DNA from: Yamagishiella unicocca
Lineage: Eukaryota > Chlorophyta > Chlorophyceae > Chlamydomonadales > Volvocaceae
Assembly: GCA_003116995.1 (NCBI GenBank)
Contig: BDSL01000009.1
Coordinates: forward strand, 620,001-684,000
Length of the DNA: 64,000 nucleotides
Direction of reading: 5' to 3'
In this document: piece after piece, positions 1 to 12,400 of the stretch
How the letters are laid out: each line of letters begins with the position of its first letter
How positions within the stretch are numbered: position 1 is the first letter of the stretch
Position numbers and translations under genes: made by a program
The notes under the pieces: generated by a model
What the model was told of the DNA's origin: nothing
The model's input: only the letters and a program-made list of their open reading frames with translations
Database searches by the model: none

Positions 1-3000
1 CGTGCAGCCGCGCCGCCTCGTCTTGCATCTCTGCCGGCGCCGGCGGCCGCCCCGCGATGCTGAACCGCGGGTCGTAGGCCTTGAGTAGCTCCACCTGCAG
101 CCGGCCAAAGTGCGCGGCGGCGGCGGCCTCCTCGGTGTTGTCGCTCAGCCGCAGCAGCTGGTAAGACACGGCGGCGGCGACGCGCGCCGCCAGCGAGCGC
201 TGGTGCTCCTGGCGGTGCAGGGACTCCTGCACCAGGTTGGTGAGGGAGGAGAGCACGGTGTGGCAGGCGGCGAGGGCCTTGTGCAGCAGCGGCGTGCGGG
301 GCGCCCGCAGCGCCAGCAGCGGCGCCAGCAGCCGGTACGTCCGGAGCGCCCCCTCCTGCATCAGCGGCTCGTCGGGCAGCAGCGCGGACACCTCCATGCC
401 CATCACCAGCAGCCGAGCCGCCTTGAGCCGCGCCACCTGCTCCTCAAGAAAAGGTGTGCGGAGCTGCGGCAGCGTGCACGGCAGCGCGACCTGGGGCACG
501 GGCGCGGCGGGGGATGTGGGGCCGGCGGCTCCGCCGCCGCCCCCGCGCAGCAGCGCGGCGCCGCCGTAGACGTAGATGCACTGCACCACGGCGCGCAGCA
601 GCGGCCTTGCGGCTGCCGCGACGTGCGCGCGGTGCAGCCGCTGCGCGTCCATGGGGTTGGAGCGCCAAATGGGCACGTCGGCGTTGGTGACGACGAAGTG
701 CGGCAGCAGCACCCCGGCGGCGCGCTTGGCTGCCGCCCAGGCGCCGCCCCGCACCGCCGCCGCCAGCAGGTGCGACCAGCACATGTACAGCGGCAGCGGC
801 AGCGCCACCAGCACCTCGGGCGTGCTGGTTCCCAGGCCGCCCACCAGGTTGCCCCCGTCGTCGTACAGCGCGACGGCGAAGAGGTATGTGTCGTTGGTGC
901 GCAGGCCCTGTATGGTGACCGACTGCCCCAGCGGCACCATGACACCCGAGCCGGGGTACTCGATGGCGGTCTTGTTCATGGACAGCCCCACGCCGGCGCC
1001 GAAGGACTTGCAGTAGGCCATGTAGCAACTGGGCGGCTTGCGCGCGCCGGGCTGTGTCTTGAGGCCCGGCCCGGGCGGGTGCGCGACCAGGGTGACGGAG
1101 GTGGGGGTGCGCTGCAGCAGCTTGGGCTGGGGGGGCACGTCGCGGCGGACGCGGAGGTCCGGGTGGGCGGCCGCGAAGAGGCTGTCCTCCGCGGCCTGGG
1201 CCTTGCAGAGGAGGTCGCCCGCCTCCTGCGCCCGGCAGACAAACCCAAATGGCACCAGTCACCCGGTGCTCGTGTGGTGGACTTGTCGAGTGCGGGCAGG
1301 TGGAGAGGTGAGGCGAGTGCTGGGATGGGGATAGGGATGGCGCTGGTGTGTGGGTTAGGAGCGGACTCAATTCCGCCGTTCTACGCTCCGACGATCCCGC
1401 CCCCCCGGCGCACCCACCTGCAGCAGCTGCGCCTTCCGGATCGTGTCGCCGCCCGAGAACGCCGTCATCTGGATCAGCATCACCGCTCGCTCGTAGGGGT
1501 TCTTGGCGCACGCCTGCAGCAGCTCCCGCTCCTTCATCTGGGGGTTGGAAGTGGTGGCGCCCGCAGCCGCCAGCCGCGCCTCGTCCCGGGCCGTCTCGCT
1601 GACGTTGCGCGCGCCGAAGATGCTGGACTGCGCGGTGCGCTGCGCCTGCTCCTCAGCCACGCGCGTGCGGCGGGTGGTGGCGCGGCCCTGCTGCTCCGCC
1701 ACCCCCAGCGCCAGCTCCACTCGCGCCAGCAGCGCCAACACGTCAACGTGCAGGCAGGCCAGCTCCTGCTCGCTGGGGGTCAGACCTGCGGGCGAGGAGG
1801 AGGAGGAGGGGGGGCGCGCGGCGTGATTGCGGTACCTTCCAATAACCGCTCGCTTCGCGGTTCGGGAGGAAGCGGCTTACCGTTGTGTTCCCGTTCAAAA
1901 CGCATAACGTATAGCGATGCACGGCGGGCACTGGGGGGTACGGTGTGGCCTCGCGCAACCAGGGAGGTAACCCGCCGTCCGCCGCCCGTGTCGTACGATA
2001 CACAGGCACATCCACGCACACGTGTCATACCTGCCACCAACGCCGCCGTCTCGTCGTTGGGCTGGCTGCGGGACGCGGTGATCCAGCGCACGTGCTCGTC
2101 GGCGCCCCGGCGGTTGGCCGCTGCGAGCTCCTCGCGCGCAGCCTGGACCGTGGACTTGGCCTGGGGGGAAGAGGCGGCAGGGGCGGGGGGCCAAGCCATG
2201 GGGTGTGGGGATGCGGCACGCGGTGGGGGCACGGGGCACGGGGCAGAGGCCGGTCATGGGTGCGTCCAGGTGGGGCCTGCGCCACCCAGCAGCTGTGGAG
2301 CTCCTGCATGCCATGACGCGATTTAAGTGCGGGCACCCTTCCGCCGCCAGCCACCCGCACTTCCTTGTTATTGTTTTTTAGGTAATACGTGCTTTGCTTG
2401 CGTCCAAAAGCAGCGCCCTCATTCCCGCCCTGGGCGCGAATCACCAGGCTGGCTGCTCGCCGGATCGCCGGATCCACGGCCTTTCTTTGGCCGACCACTC
2501 CACCTCATGGGTGGCGCAGGGCGGGCGCTACCGTGCGCACGCGGCCGCCACCGGACGTGCTTGCGGCCCGGGCTCCCCAGCCACCGGTCCTCCGTCCCTT
2601 CCGGCCCTCATAACCCCGACCCGACCCGATCCGGCCGGACACTGCTCGCACGCCCCGACACAGCGCGCCGAGGGCGTTCCTTGCCCCTCTCCCCCGCACC
2701 TGCAGCAGCACCTCCTTCGCCTGCGGCAGCTGCCCCTCCTGCTCCAGCAGCAGCGCCAGCTTGAGCGCCAGGCTGACCCGCAGCACCCCGTCGTCCAGGT
2801 CCACCGTGTTCCATGCGGCGTGGCAGGCACCCAACAGCTCCGCCACCGTCGCCGCCTCCTTGTCGTCCGAGCAGAACACGCCGTCGATCAGCGGCCGCGC
2901 GCTGCCGTACAGTGCCAGGGACGCGTCCACGATCAGGTCTCGGAGCTGCTGCCACGGCGCCAGCTGTGATTGCTGCAGCACCGTCGCGCCCTTGCTGGTG

Positions 3001-4571
3001 GCGGCGGCGGTGCCGCTAGTCAGGCTGGCGGCGGCGGCGGCGGCGGCGGCGCCGCCGCCGCTGGTGGCCGGCCCGCGAGGCGACCACGTCAGCGTCGCGG
3101 TGGCGGCCCCGACGGTCGCCAGCGCCTGGTGTACGGCAGTCGCCAGCTGCCGCAACGCGCCCACGCCGGGCTCCGTCGTCAACCTCCGCAGCGCCGCCAG
3201 CACGGTGGCGGCGGTCGCCAGCTGTGAGGCGCTCGGGTCGGAGTCCTCCCCGGCGGTTCGCGCAGCCGCCAGCTGCACCAGCTGCTCAAACGGCTGCCAC
3301 TGCTCCAGGTTGTAGGCGGCGCACATGAGGCCCTTGTGGATGGCGTACGGCAGCAGCTCCTGCGCCGCCTGCAACCCCTGCACCGCCTCCACAGCAACCT
3401 GATTCCCGCCGCCCGCCGCGTCCCCGCTGGCGGCGCCGGCCGCGTCGGCGGCGGCCGCCTGCTGCTCCAGGGCCTTACTCAGCCCCTCCACCAGCGGCGC
3501 TGCCGCGGCGAAGGCCGCTTCGAAGAGCTCCTGGAGCGACGCGTCCGCCGGCTCGGTGCGGACGATGCGGCGGTGCGGCACGTGCAGTGCCTCCACCAGC
3601 GCCGCTAGTCCCAGCTGCGCCACCGCCGCCGCTGCGCCGCCGGCTGGCGCCGCCGCCGTGCCAGCGGACAGCTGCACCAGCAGGTGCTCCACGGGGGCCC
3701 CCGCCGCGGCCTCCACCCGCAGCTGCAGGCCCAGTAGGGTGCTGCGCACGTTGTTGAACGCCGCCTGCACCTGTGGCGACGCGGGCACCGGGTCCAGCCG
3801 CTGCAGCGCCACCAGCTGGTCGATGCGCTTGAGGCCGTCCATCAGCAACGCCCGCGCCTGGTCGGACGCTTTGCAGTCAATCAGGCCGTACACGGCCCAC
3901 GTGTACAGCTGGGTGCGCCAGGGAAGGTACTTGGGCGCAGCGAAGCACACGTGGCCCTCCAGGGCCTTGATGCAAAAGACGAGCGCCGGGAGGGATTGCT
4001 CCGAGAAGCCGGCCGTGATCATGGCTTTGGCGGTGGTGTAGACGTGTATGCTGCCGTTGACCACCAACCAGTATAACCGCTCGTCCGGCAGCGCTAGGGC
4101 AATGGCGCTGCGCAACTGGGAGAGGCACTGTTCGAGCCATTGTAGCGTGTCGGGGTGCTTGATCTGGGGGTCAGCCACCAGCAGCAGCGCGGCTTCGCAA
4201 GCTGCGCAGCCAAAGCACGCCTGCACATGGCTTGACAGTCGCGCCAGTGCGTCCATTCGCGGCAGGTTCTCCTGTGTCGTGTGCAATCCGAGCGCCCTCA
4301 CATGCTTATAGCATGCTTGGAGGGCAAGCTGGTGCTGCCCATGGCGAAAGAGCCGGTCGCCGAAGCCCAAGATGCGCGGCACGCTGGCGTACACCGGCAG
4401 GCGCCCTGCGTAGTACGAAACGCTTTCCGCGACACGCTGGCTAAGCCGATGATGGTTGAGATGCGCATCGTGTGCGTCCGGTTTGCTGGCGCTGACCGGC
4501 GGCAGGATCGCTAATATTTTATTCAGCTCCTGCTCGAAGCTTTGACATAAGGCGATGACCTCTGAAGCCAT
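1..4571 (-). CDS. CFAP54: CFAP54 (FAP54), ciliary central-apparatus protein, 5' part; 3' end outside window
   Basis: The visible exons are 4571-2700, 2160-2031, 1785-1418 and 1225-1 (continuing past the window edge). All three junctions are GT..AG and agree in phase. Exon 1 (624 codons) is a helical repeat region with the conserved family stretch ERLYWLVVNGSIHVY followed by KYLPWRTQLYTW. Exon 4 holds a fibronectin-III-like segment (KLLQRTPTSVTLV ... TIQGLRTNDTYLFAVALYDD), also typical of CFAP54. The family is known as a large component of the C1 central-pair projection in motile cilia. About 1,200 residues are visible, and the family is much longer, so the 3' portion is missing here. The start at 4571 is the first ATG before the conserved N-terminus. 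It is divergent from the small gene at 4963. No family A-C repeats were seen in its introns. The family is secure from the sequence; the exact exon ends are inferred. Confidence 0.9.
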
Positions 4572-4962
4572 TTCTAGGGCAGTCGATGTATAACGCTATC
4601 CTAATTCTCGCTTAACCTGAATTCAGTGGGCCGAAACAACGCAAGTGCATTGAAGTTCCTTCGAGCCCGTTCCAAGCTTACACCAAGCAGCACCATTGAT
4701 AGTCCGTAGCTATATTACATGGGTGCTTTGAGCAAGTCGATGCAGCTTGTGTGCGACTCTTACACATGGCATCCATCCATACCGTACGGGAACATATCAT
4801 AGGGTTTTTGAGCGGAGCCGGCATGACCTCTGTGCCTGTAGATAGGACATAGCTGATTGGTTGTGCGTCAAATATCCAACTCATATAATCCTACGTTTGG
4901 CGCCTTGGCCCGTAAGGCCCCGTGTCCTTTTTGCAACCAATCAGAGACGCTGTCTTGCCAAA
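4572..4962. promoter_or_regulatory. Short divergent intergenic region (CFAP54 / small ORF)
   Basis: These 391 bases separate two head-to-head start codons and must hold both 5' UTRs and promoters. The sequence is less GC-rich than the flanking exons. I see no clear TATA box. The region is assigned by position only. Confidence 0.5.
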
Positions 4963-5546
4963 ATGAAGGTCGTCGGCTATAACCATTCCGTGCGTAGTCG
5001 ACTTGAGGTACGTGATCCTCCTCCTTGCATACACAGGCTAGGCTTCAAGGTTAACTCGTTACGTCCTGCGTGCGCAGAAATTTCGTTACGTCCTTTTTGT
5101 CAGCGTTCCTCTTATTGTTGGATTTGGATTGGGTAGGATCCCTGAGTTTTGGGAGGCTGTTGAGAATTGGGTGAGTTTAGATGATCAAGGTTTGGACAGA
5201 CGTGGCGCTCCCCTGCATAGCGACTTCTTGATGTGCGCGTTCTTAAGCCCACCTTTGTAATGTTTCATCTCTGCTAGCGGCATTGCACTGGCCGGAGATT
5301 CCCTCCGTATGTGATTTCCCGCTTCCACGATAGCACAGTTTCGCTGACCCGGTTCAACCCGTGTTGCCCTTTGATGTACAGCATCCGTCAGCTGCGAGTA
5401 ACCCAAAGGGCCCATACCTGCCAAAAGAGCTAACCGAGCACCGGCCTACGCTTCAGTCGGAGTACAGTAAACTTGTGTTGGAGGCGGCTCTAGACGCTGC
5501 TCTTGACGAAGCGCGCAAAGCTAAGCAGCCGCAGGTGGCTAAGTAA
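4963..5546 (+). CDS. Candidate small two-exon ORF, 69 residues, unknown function
   Basis: Exon 1 is 4963-5007 (ATG to GAG, then GTACGTG) and exon 2 is 5382-5546 (after TTTGATGTACAG, ending TAA). Both are phase 0 and give a 69-residue, polar, helix-prone peptide beginning MKVVGYNHSVRSRLE and ending ARKAKQPQVAK. I do not recognise a family. The stop lies only 94 bases before the ATG of the dehydrogenase at 5641, and no TGTAA motif lies between them, so both could sit on one mRNA. Alternatively the stop codon overlaps a good 5' splice site (TAAGTAAGAA). Splicing to the AG at 5632-5633 would then fuse this peptide in frame to the dehydrogenase as an N-terminal extension. A plain upstream ORF is a third option. 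Confidence 0.4.
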
Positions 5547-5640
5547 GAAAGGCGGCGCGTTTGCAGCCCGCGGCGGTGCCGACAGGTGCCGACTCGTCCA
5601 GCGAGTGGTGCTGCGCGCCATCACAGGCCACAGCGCAGTC

Positions 5641-6846
5641 ATGGTGACCACACGCAGCGGCGCCACCTCTATTATGCTGTCAGCTGCCGAAGTGGCAGCT
5701 GCAGCAACCGCTACCGCCAGCAGCAAGCCCCTCATTAGGGCGCTTGTCACGGGAGGCGCGGGTTTCTTGGGACGACACGTCGTGCAGCAGCTCCTCGACA
5801 GTGGGCGCTACGAGGTGAACGTGTTTGACGTGCGCCCCCTGGAGGAGCCACTCCCGCACTCGTCCGTGGTGGGCGACCTGCGCAAGCAGGAGGACGTGTT
5901 CGCAGCCGTGCGCGGCATGGACGTGGTGTTCCACATCGCCACTGCCGCGCCCACCGGTGAAAATGCGCTCAACATCGCGCTGATGAACGGAGTCAACGTT
6001 GACGGCACGCGCCACCTGCTGGACGCCTGCCTGGCCGCCGGCGTGCCCAAAGTGGTGTACACCAGCTCGGCCTCCGTGGTCTTCGACGGCCGGCCGCTCC
6101 ACATGGTCGACGAAACGACGCCCTACGCGCAGCGTCCCATGGACCACTACACCCGCACCAAAATTCTTGGCGAGCAGCTTGTGCTGGAGTACAACGGCCG
6201 CGAGTTGTCGGCGCCTGGCGCCGGGGGCGAGACCAAGTTGGTGACTGTTGCGCTGCGGCCCAGCGGCATCTTTGGTGAGGGCGACGCAGTGTTCGTGCCC
6301 ACCCTGGTTCGGAACGCCCGGGCAGGCAAGATGAAGTACGTGCTGGGCTCGGGCAGCAACCAGTGCGACTTCACGTACGCGGGCAATGTGGCTCTCGCGC
6401 ACCTGCTGGCTGCGGAGGCGCTGACGGAAGCCTCGCCCGTGGCGGGCAAGGCGTACTTCATCACGAATGCCGAGCCGAAGCCCTTCTGGGAGATGATGGG
6501 CGACTTGTGCCAGGGCCTGGGCTACGGCCGGCCGCGGATCCATCTGCCCTTCCTGCTGGTGTTCATCTTGGCCGTAGTGTTCGAGTACACGGTGCTGCCC
6601 CTGTTTCGCCTGATGGGCAAGCAGCTGCGCAGCGACTTTACTGTCAACCGCATCTTGATCGCCACCACCAACCGCACCTTCAATATCGAGAGGGCCCGCA
6701 AGGACTTCGCGTACGAACCGAAGCTGAGCGTCGCGGAGGCCATCCAGAAGACGTTGGCCACCTTCCAGCACCTCCGGGCGGACCAAGAGCAGTCGGGAGG
6801 GGCTGCGGGCGCTGCGGCAGGCACCGGGGATAAGAAGGCAGCTTAG
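5641..6846 (+). CDS. 3beta-HSD / NSDHL-like NAD(P)-dependent dehydrogenase (extended SDR)
   Basis: This is a single-exon frame of 401 residues from the ATG at 5641. It has the Rossmann signature TGGAGFLG at residues 37-44 and the catalytic YxxxK (Y170, K174) in HYTRTKILGE. Downstream, ALRPSGIFGEGD and the NQCDFTYAGNVALAH stretch are typical of the 3beta-hydroxysteroid dehydrogenase/isomerase family. A hydrophobic C-terminal segment (PFLLVFILAVVFEYTVLPLF) would anchor it in the ER membrane. The best match is sterol-4-alpha-carboxylate 3-dehydrogenase (NSDHL/ERG26 type), which acts in C4 demethylation of sterols. The substrate is inferred; a related SDR is possible. The same frame is open upstream to 5503, so a longer N-terminus cannot be excluded. 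A TGTAA at 7290-7294 fits a 3' UTR of about 450 bases. Confidence 0.85.
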   Translation: MVTTRSGATSIMLSAAEVAAAATATASSKPLIRALVTGGAGFLGRHVVQQLLDSGRYEVNVFDVRPLEEPLPHSSVVGDLRKQEDVFAAVRGMDVVFHIATAAPTGENALNIALMNGVNVDGTRHLLDACLAAGVPKVVYTSSASVVFDGRPLHMVDETTPYAQRPMDHYTRTKILGEQLVLEYNGRELSAPGAGGETKLVTVALRPSGIFGEGDAVFVPTLVRNARAGKMKYVLGSGSNQCDFTYAGNVALAHLLAAEALTEASPVAGKAYFITNAEPKPFWEMMGDLCQGLGYGRPRIHLPFLLVFILAVVFEYTVLPLFRLMGKQLRSDFTVNRILIATTNRTFNIERARKDFAYEPKLSVAEAIQKTLATFQHLRADQEQSGGAAGAAAGTGDKKAA

Positions 6847-7289
6847 GCAGATTGCAAAGTGCAGGGTGCAGTTTTGGGGATTCGTTTGGCTGTCTGTTGG
6901 CGCAGGCCAGCTTTTGACAGCATACGTCTTATCATATTTTGGATTTTGGTTGTCATGCTTGTCAGGTTTATCGCCGCCAAGCATAATGTGGTTTGTGCGG
7001 GTCACGGAGTTGCCCTACGGAGTGCATGCTACTTGTCGCGTCGGATGCCTGCAGCATCCATGCTGTGCAGGCTTGGGTAAGCTGTCTGGGGGTCTGGGGG
7101 TAAACCTTTTGCCCGGGGCGAACCAGAGCATTGGTGTGTACCGGTTGTGGACCCTGTTGGTGGCGGCTAGCTTTGGTCGAATTTGGATTCCGAGGAGCGT
7201 CATGTCCTAGAGTCAGCCATACATCAATTCGCGTGATGAAATTATGCTATACAGCTTTCCACGTGGTAAAACTATGCTAAAGTCAGGAC

Positions 7290-7294
7290 TGTAA
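7290..7294 (+). terminator. Candidate polyadenylation signal TGTAA
   Basis: TGTAA is the usual poly(A) motif in volvocine algae. This is the first copy after the dehydrogenase stop codon. Confidence 0.4.
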
Positions 7295-8048
7295 CTCTCT
7301 TGCAGCATTACCTCGAGCCCTGTCTTACAAGCCTGTCCTGCGTCCAGTTACAAGCAACCGGGGGGGGCTGAGATACAAGTGCAACTCACGTCAACCACTG
7401 ATGAGGTACACTGGTCAATGGAACCGCATTAGGCTGCCATACTTGCTAATCCTGAGTTGTGCGACTATCTCGGTATGATTCCAATGTTTGGATGGGCGTC
7501 CCATGGTGTCAGCACCATAATGCCTTGTGGGTTTTAAAGGCGTAACCGTGCGTTGAATCCATCAGTCCAGTAGTAGCCGTCATCCGCTGGACCTGACAAC
7601 ACTTTCCACGCCTATAAGCAACGCCGGGCTGGATGTATCTCGAATCACATCGGCTATTTCGTGGCTGCGGCTGCTCGCGCTTTTGGAGCTCCAGCTCGTT
7701 TACTGTTCAGCGTGTAGGCTGCTGGAGGTCGCTGTCACAGCCGTGTCATGCCATGTTTTGGACACCTCGATTACGCACCTTCGTGCGCATGGCATCGCAC
7801 TGCTACGACCCCTGCGGCCCCGTGGCAATGCCTTGCGTCACTGGTGTGTATGGACGCCGGTCAACCTTCGAACTGGGGGGGCGGCTGTGGCGCTCCTGCG
7901 GCCCCTTCCCCCTTTGCCGGGGGTGTCTCTTCAGAGCGGCGTGTTCCATTTCGTGCCTTTGGTGTGTGCTGTGTGTCCTGTGCTTTGCCAGCACGGGTCG
8001 GTATTTTTTTCAGGGAAGTTGTTCCCACGGCCACAGCCACGGGCCCCA

Positions 8049-8134
8049 TGTCCTGGGTTCGCCCGGGCTTGCGGACAGTGTTCGCACGGGCCCCTCTCCT
8101 TGTCCTGGGTTTGCCCGGGCTTGAGGACAGTGTT
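8049..8134. repeat. Two-copy direct repeat, 34-base unit at 52-base spacing
   Basis: The unit begins TGTCCTGGGTTCGCCCGGGC at 8049 and recurs at 8101 with two mismatches. It is intergenic and of no known function. Confidence 0.75.
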
Positions 8135-9444
8135 ACGCCTAATTATATTGTGAGGAAGCCAAGGACTGGCATACCTTTAAAGTACATCGCAATTCGCAAA
8201 GGACCTTCGGCTAAACAAAGTTTACTTTGTACGACTCGTAACAGGTATGCAAATTCCGCAAAGCGGACTGCTGGAATCGGTGCACTTGATGGAAATATGA
8301 GCCTAACAGGATGACACATGTACCTGCACTCAGGGTCTGCGTTCCTGGTCCTTTGAAATCCCAGCGACGGCACTACAGTGCAGATTACAGACTTCGTCAC
8401 CCAAGACGACACCGCAGACAAGGCTAGGTCGATGAAGCCGACAATCATCCATTGCTTACACAAAAAATAAAAAAGTTCTGCGTGCAGGGAGATTTTGCCT
8501 TCGGAACAATATCGGGACACCGGTCTCATCGCAGCTTGTATGGAAACCGCGTAGGCGTGTGCAAAAAAAGTGCATGTGATGACCTAATTCAGTGTACTGT
8601 TACTCTGAGGTGGCAAACCTTAGGTCTGGTCATGGGGTCTCCCTGGAGTTTATGCCCAGTCGAGTTACTGCCGATAATGGCTATTGGGCAGCTGCTCACT
8701 GTGGATGACTAGACATGTAATTAGGTGGAGGAAACGCCAGGAACCACTTCAAAATGGCCCTAAGCTGAACAATACGCCAGGATGCAGGACATTTCGAGGG
8801 CCCCCGCAAGTGCAATTGGGATGATGTGTATATGAACGAAACCTAGGCAATGAGCCGGAATGGAAGCAAGTTATTTTATGCTGCCATCCTGGCACGTAGT
8901 GCCTTCAGTCTTCGCCGGACTGCTTCTGGGCAGTGTATGGGGCTGCTCCTCCGATACCTGGATTCTGTGAGCTCACTGCTTTTCATACATGCACATATCG
9001 CCTTATCCTCGTGGACCCGCCGTTCACTCAAGCCCCGCGGTTCTTGCTGTCAAACGTGCAGGCTCCGCAGCCTGATAGGGAAGATACTAGGCCACCGCTT
9101 ACCTAAACGTCAACCGGTGCGCGCCAGGGTGGCTGGGGAGGCCCGCGGGACTAAAAAGGGAGACTCTTGGGGCCCACCCCATCACTTCCCCGTGATTGCC
9201 GCTGGTTGCAGGAGGCGGCCCTGAACTGGGCTCACAGCAGATGGCTGATCCAAAACTTACTGGCGAGGTGGGATGACTGACTCGTGGGGTGTCGGAACTT
9301 TCCCGGGGAATAAATGTAGCGACCTTTTGGACACTTACCCTTGAGCACCCTAGGCGGTAGGTTCCCCCCAGCACGAGATGTGGCTACCACGCTGGCGAAC
9401 GGCAGCGTCCGTGGCAATGAATGATGCCATTATCACGGGGTGTC

Positions 9445-9452
9445 TATAAATA
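9445..9452 (+). promoter_or_regulatory. Possible TATA box upstream of the cyclase
   Basis: TATAAATA lies 43 bases before the ATG at 9488 and 91 before the in-frame ATG at 9536. The spacing suits transcription starting near 9475. This would favour the second ATG or a very short leader. Confidence 0.3.
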
Positions 9453-9487
9453 CCCGTGGTGGGAGTCTCCCAGCGATACGGATACGC

Positions 9488-12400
9488 ATGCGTTCCCTAA
9501 ACTGTTTCCATACCGCCCGCTGCTGCAGAGTATACATGCTAACAATTGCATACAGCCAGCTATGTGTGCTGGTGAACAACCAGTCTCGGGCAGGTGGGTG
9601 TGCGCGGGCTGCGAGCTACGGGATAAGTGCATTGTTGGTGGGCAAGCAGCCCCCGAGACATCGGGGATTTTCCTCACGCTGACGTAAACGCCCACTGCTC
9701 TAGCTGAGCAAAGGATGCACCAGTGCCGCTAACGTCTCCTCGTCGGCTAGCGCTGTCGCACCGCGCTTGGCGGAGTTTGTGCAACAGCCAATTGCGGAAT
9801 GTGGGTCCGACAGGAAGCCCATGCCGCCCACACCTACCATGCCGCCCACACCTACCACCAGCACCAGCACTCCGCCGCGGCGCTAGTGGCATACTCTTAG
9901 CATCTGTTCCGCATCTGCCGGCGTCGTTGTCGGTGCTGCAGCACGATCCAACCTGGCGCTAGCGCTGGCGGGGTCGCTCGCCCTCTTCGGCATCCATGCA
10001 ACCAGCCTGCTGTGGCTCGCGCTGGATGGCCACAGCTACCTGCGATCAGCCTCGTCGCTGCACCCCCGGCTGAGCTTGGTGCATGTGATTGCGGTCATCA
10101 CGTGCCACGCCAGCGGCCTCATGCCGGTGCAGTTCCAGGTGCAGACCATCAGCCACGGCATGCTGATCATCCTGCAGCAGGTGGGCAGGGGCAGGGGAGG
10201 GGCAGGGCGCGGCAGCGCCAGTCGCGGTGGCGGTGGGCAGTGGCAGTAGCAGGGGCGGTGGCAGTAGCAGTGGCAGGGCAGTGGCGATGGCAGTAGCAGT
10301 GGCAGGGCGGTGGCAGTAGCAGTGGCGGGGCAGCGGCGATGGCGGTGGCACGTGGGCACGTTCGGAAATTCGCAAGAACACCGGTGGGAGGGTTGGAGGG
10401 ATAGAGTGGAAACCCGAGAATCGACAATGAGATCGGAGGGGTTTGTAGCTGGGGGCACAGCATTCCGGCAACGGCCTGGAAAGTCATCGCGACTCCAACC
10501 ACAACGCGACAGGACGACAGAGACCCTGGTGGCACCCAGCAAGTCCTCTGGGTGTAGCGGGCAGTGAGCAAGTCAGTTGAGGCACACCGCTCGGTAGAGC
10601 GAAGGGGGCTGCCCATCCTGGGTTGCAGCTGTCGTACGGTACGGCAGCTGTTTTGCGTGATGCCGGGCGCGTGGCGCCCTGGCCCACCCCGGTCACCTCC
10701 CACTGCCCGCAACCCCCACTGGCCGCAGGACGCCAAGGACCTGTTTCTCCTGCAGCTGGGGGCGGCGTCGTTGCTGTACCAGGTCGCGCACGGGGCCCAG
10801 CCCTACGTGCACAAGTGGAACGGCACACAGCGCGGCGCCTCGCCACCCTCGGAGTTCGGAAGCCGGCCGTTCTGCCACGCCGCTGCTGCGACGGCTGCTG
10901 CTGCCGCTGCCGTGGCTGAGGGCGTCACGTGCGTCAACGCCGACGTGGCGTCTAGGGGGCTGCACAGCGTCAACGCCACCATGCAGAGCACCACCTTCCT
11001 GGGGATCGTCCTGGGGCTCATCTTCATATACAACGTCTACTCGTGAGTCATGTCTTCACCCTCGCGTCACGCACGCCCATGCAGCTCTCGCGCCGACGAT
11101 TACGACCCCTCTGGGGCGCCACGCACGCGCCCTTGCGGGCCCCCGTGTCCTCCTCCATGCATCTCGAAACGTCTTTCCTAAACGGTTTCCTCGCATCCAC
11201 GGGTCCTCCTCCTCCCCCGCCCCGCAGGAAGTCGTTTCCTCCGCCCAGGATTACCGGTATGATTCCGGACAGGAACGTCTTCGCAGCTGTGGCGGCGGGG
11301 AACATGTCAGTCGCCAGCAGCGCGCAGTTACCCTCGAGCGGCTTCCTGGCGGCGCTGGAGAGCGGCTACGACGACGCCATTTCACGGACGGGGCCCGGCA
11401 GCGGGCTGATGCTGGGGGGCCGTCGCGCGCGCAACAGCGCCGCTGCCTACAGCACCGCGGCTGACCTGGCGCTCTCCGCGAGCGCGTCCGTAGCCAGCGG
11501 TGGCTTCGGTTCCCTCCCCGCATCGGCGTACCCCTCCTCCTTTCTGTCGCTCCAGCCGCTGGCCTGGTCGTACATGTTGAAGGTCGGGCTCACGCGCCTC
11601 TCTGCTTGCGTCTGTGCGACCATGTTTGGGTCGTCGGTGTTCATGGACCTGCGCGCGGGCGCGCCCTGGTCGTCGCGAGCCGTCTCGGCCGCGGGCGCGC
11701 TCCTGGTGCTGTGCTCAAACACGGCGCAGGTGCTGCTGCTGTGGCGGCGGCCTTACACGTACCTCCGTTCGCCGAATCGCTACAACCGGATCGTGTGGGT
11801 GGCGACCATGGCGTCCATCCTCGGCCCACATATGGAGCAGTGGGTGAGTGCAGCGCGCCCATGACGAGCGCGAGGAGCCACGTGTGTCGATTGGAACATG
11901 GGTCGATCGTGGTTTGTGTCGGGGCTTTTGCCCAGAGGATGCTGTTGTTGCGTGCATGATGGGGGCGCGGCGTTCGCAGGATACGTGTGCCACGAGAGCT
12001 GTCTGTTGGCGGGAGGGGATCCGAGAGGAGCCAAGGAGCGAGGTCTGGGTGTTAAATGGGGGCCACGTCAGCCGTGCGGCCACGTGCGTTAATCAAACGC
12101 CATGCGTTTGGTACATTGCTTACGCCTTGTGTATGTCTTGAAAGGGAGTGAGTGGGGCCATTAGACCTGCTGCCGCGTGGTTGCTTCCCGATGGTGTCAA
12201 GTTGCCACCGTTTCTGCTGCCGGCCGCTAGGACCGCAGCACCCCCTGTGCGCCGCCGCGGTCCCCCGTTTCACGTCCACCCCTCCGGAGGCTGTCCATTA
12301 CCAAACCTAATGCGGGGGCATGTCCGCCCTGCCACCGCCCAGCAGCCCCCAGCACACCACGTCCACCAGCAACATCCACAAGGCTACTATGGCCGGCCCT

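Larger units (their letters stand above)
6847..9487. other. Gene-poor interval with dehydrogenase 3' UTR and cyclase promoter region
   Basis: I see no convincing coding exons, tRNA or rRNA here. The left part holds the likely 3' UTR with TGTAA at 7290. It also contains a short duplication (8049-8134). The open frames are short, overlap in several phases and lack family signatures. Exons of an unrecognised gene cannot be fully excluded. Confidence 0.5.

Noticed and set aside
110..2326. 738-residue open frame on the plus strand
   Set aside because: It is antisense to CFAP54 exons and introns. It is Arg/Gln/His-rich, has no family signature, and arises from GC-rich codon bias on the other strand.
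5680..7005. 441-residue open frame on the minus strand
   Set aside because: Shadow of the dehydrogenase. The plus-strand frame has the Rossmann and YxxxK motifs.
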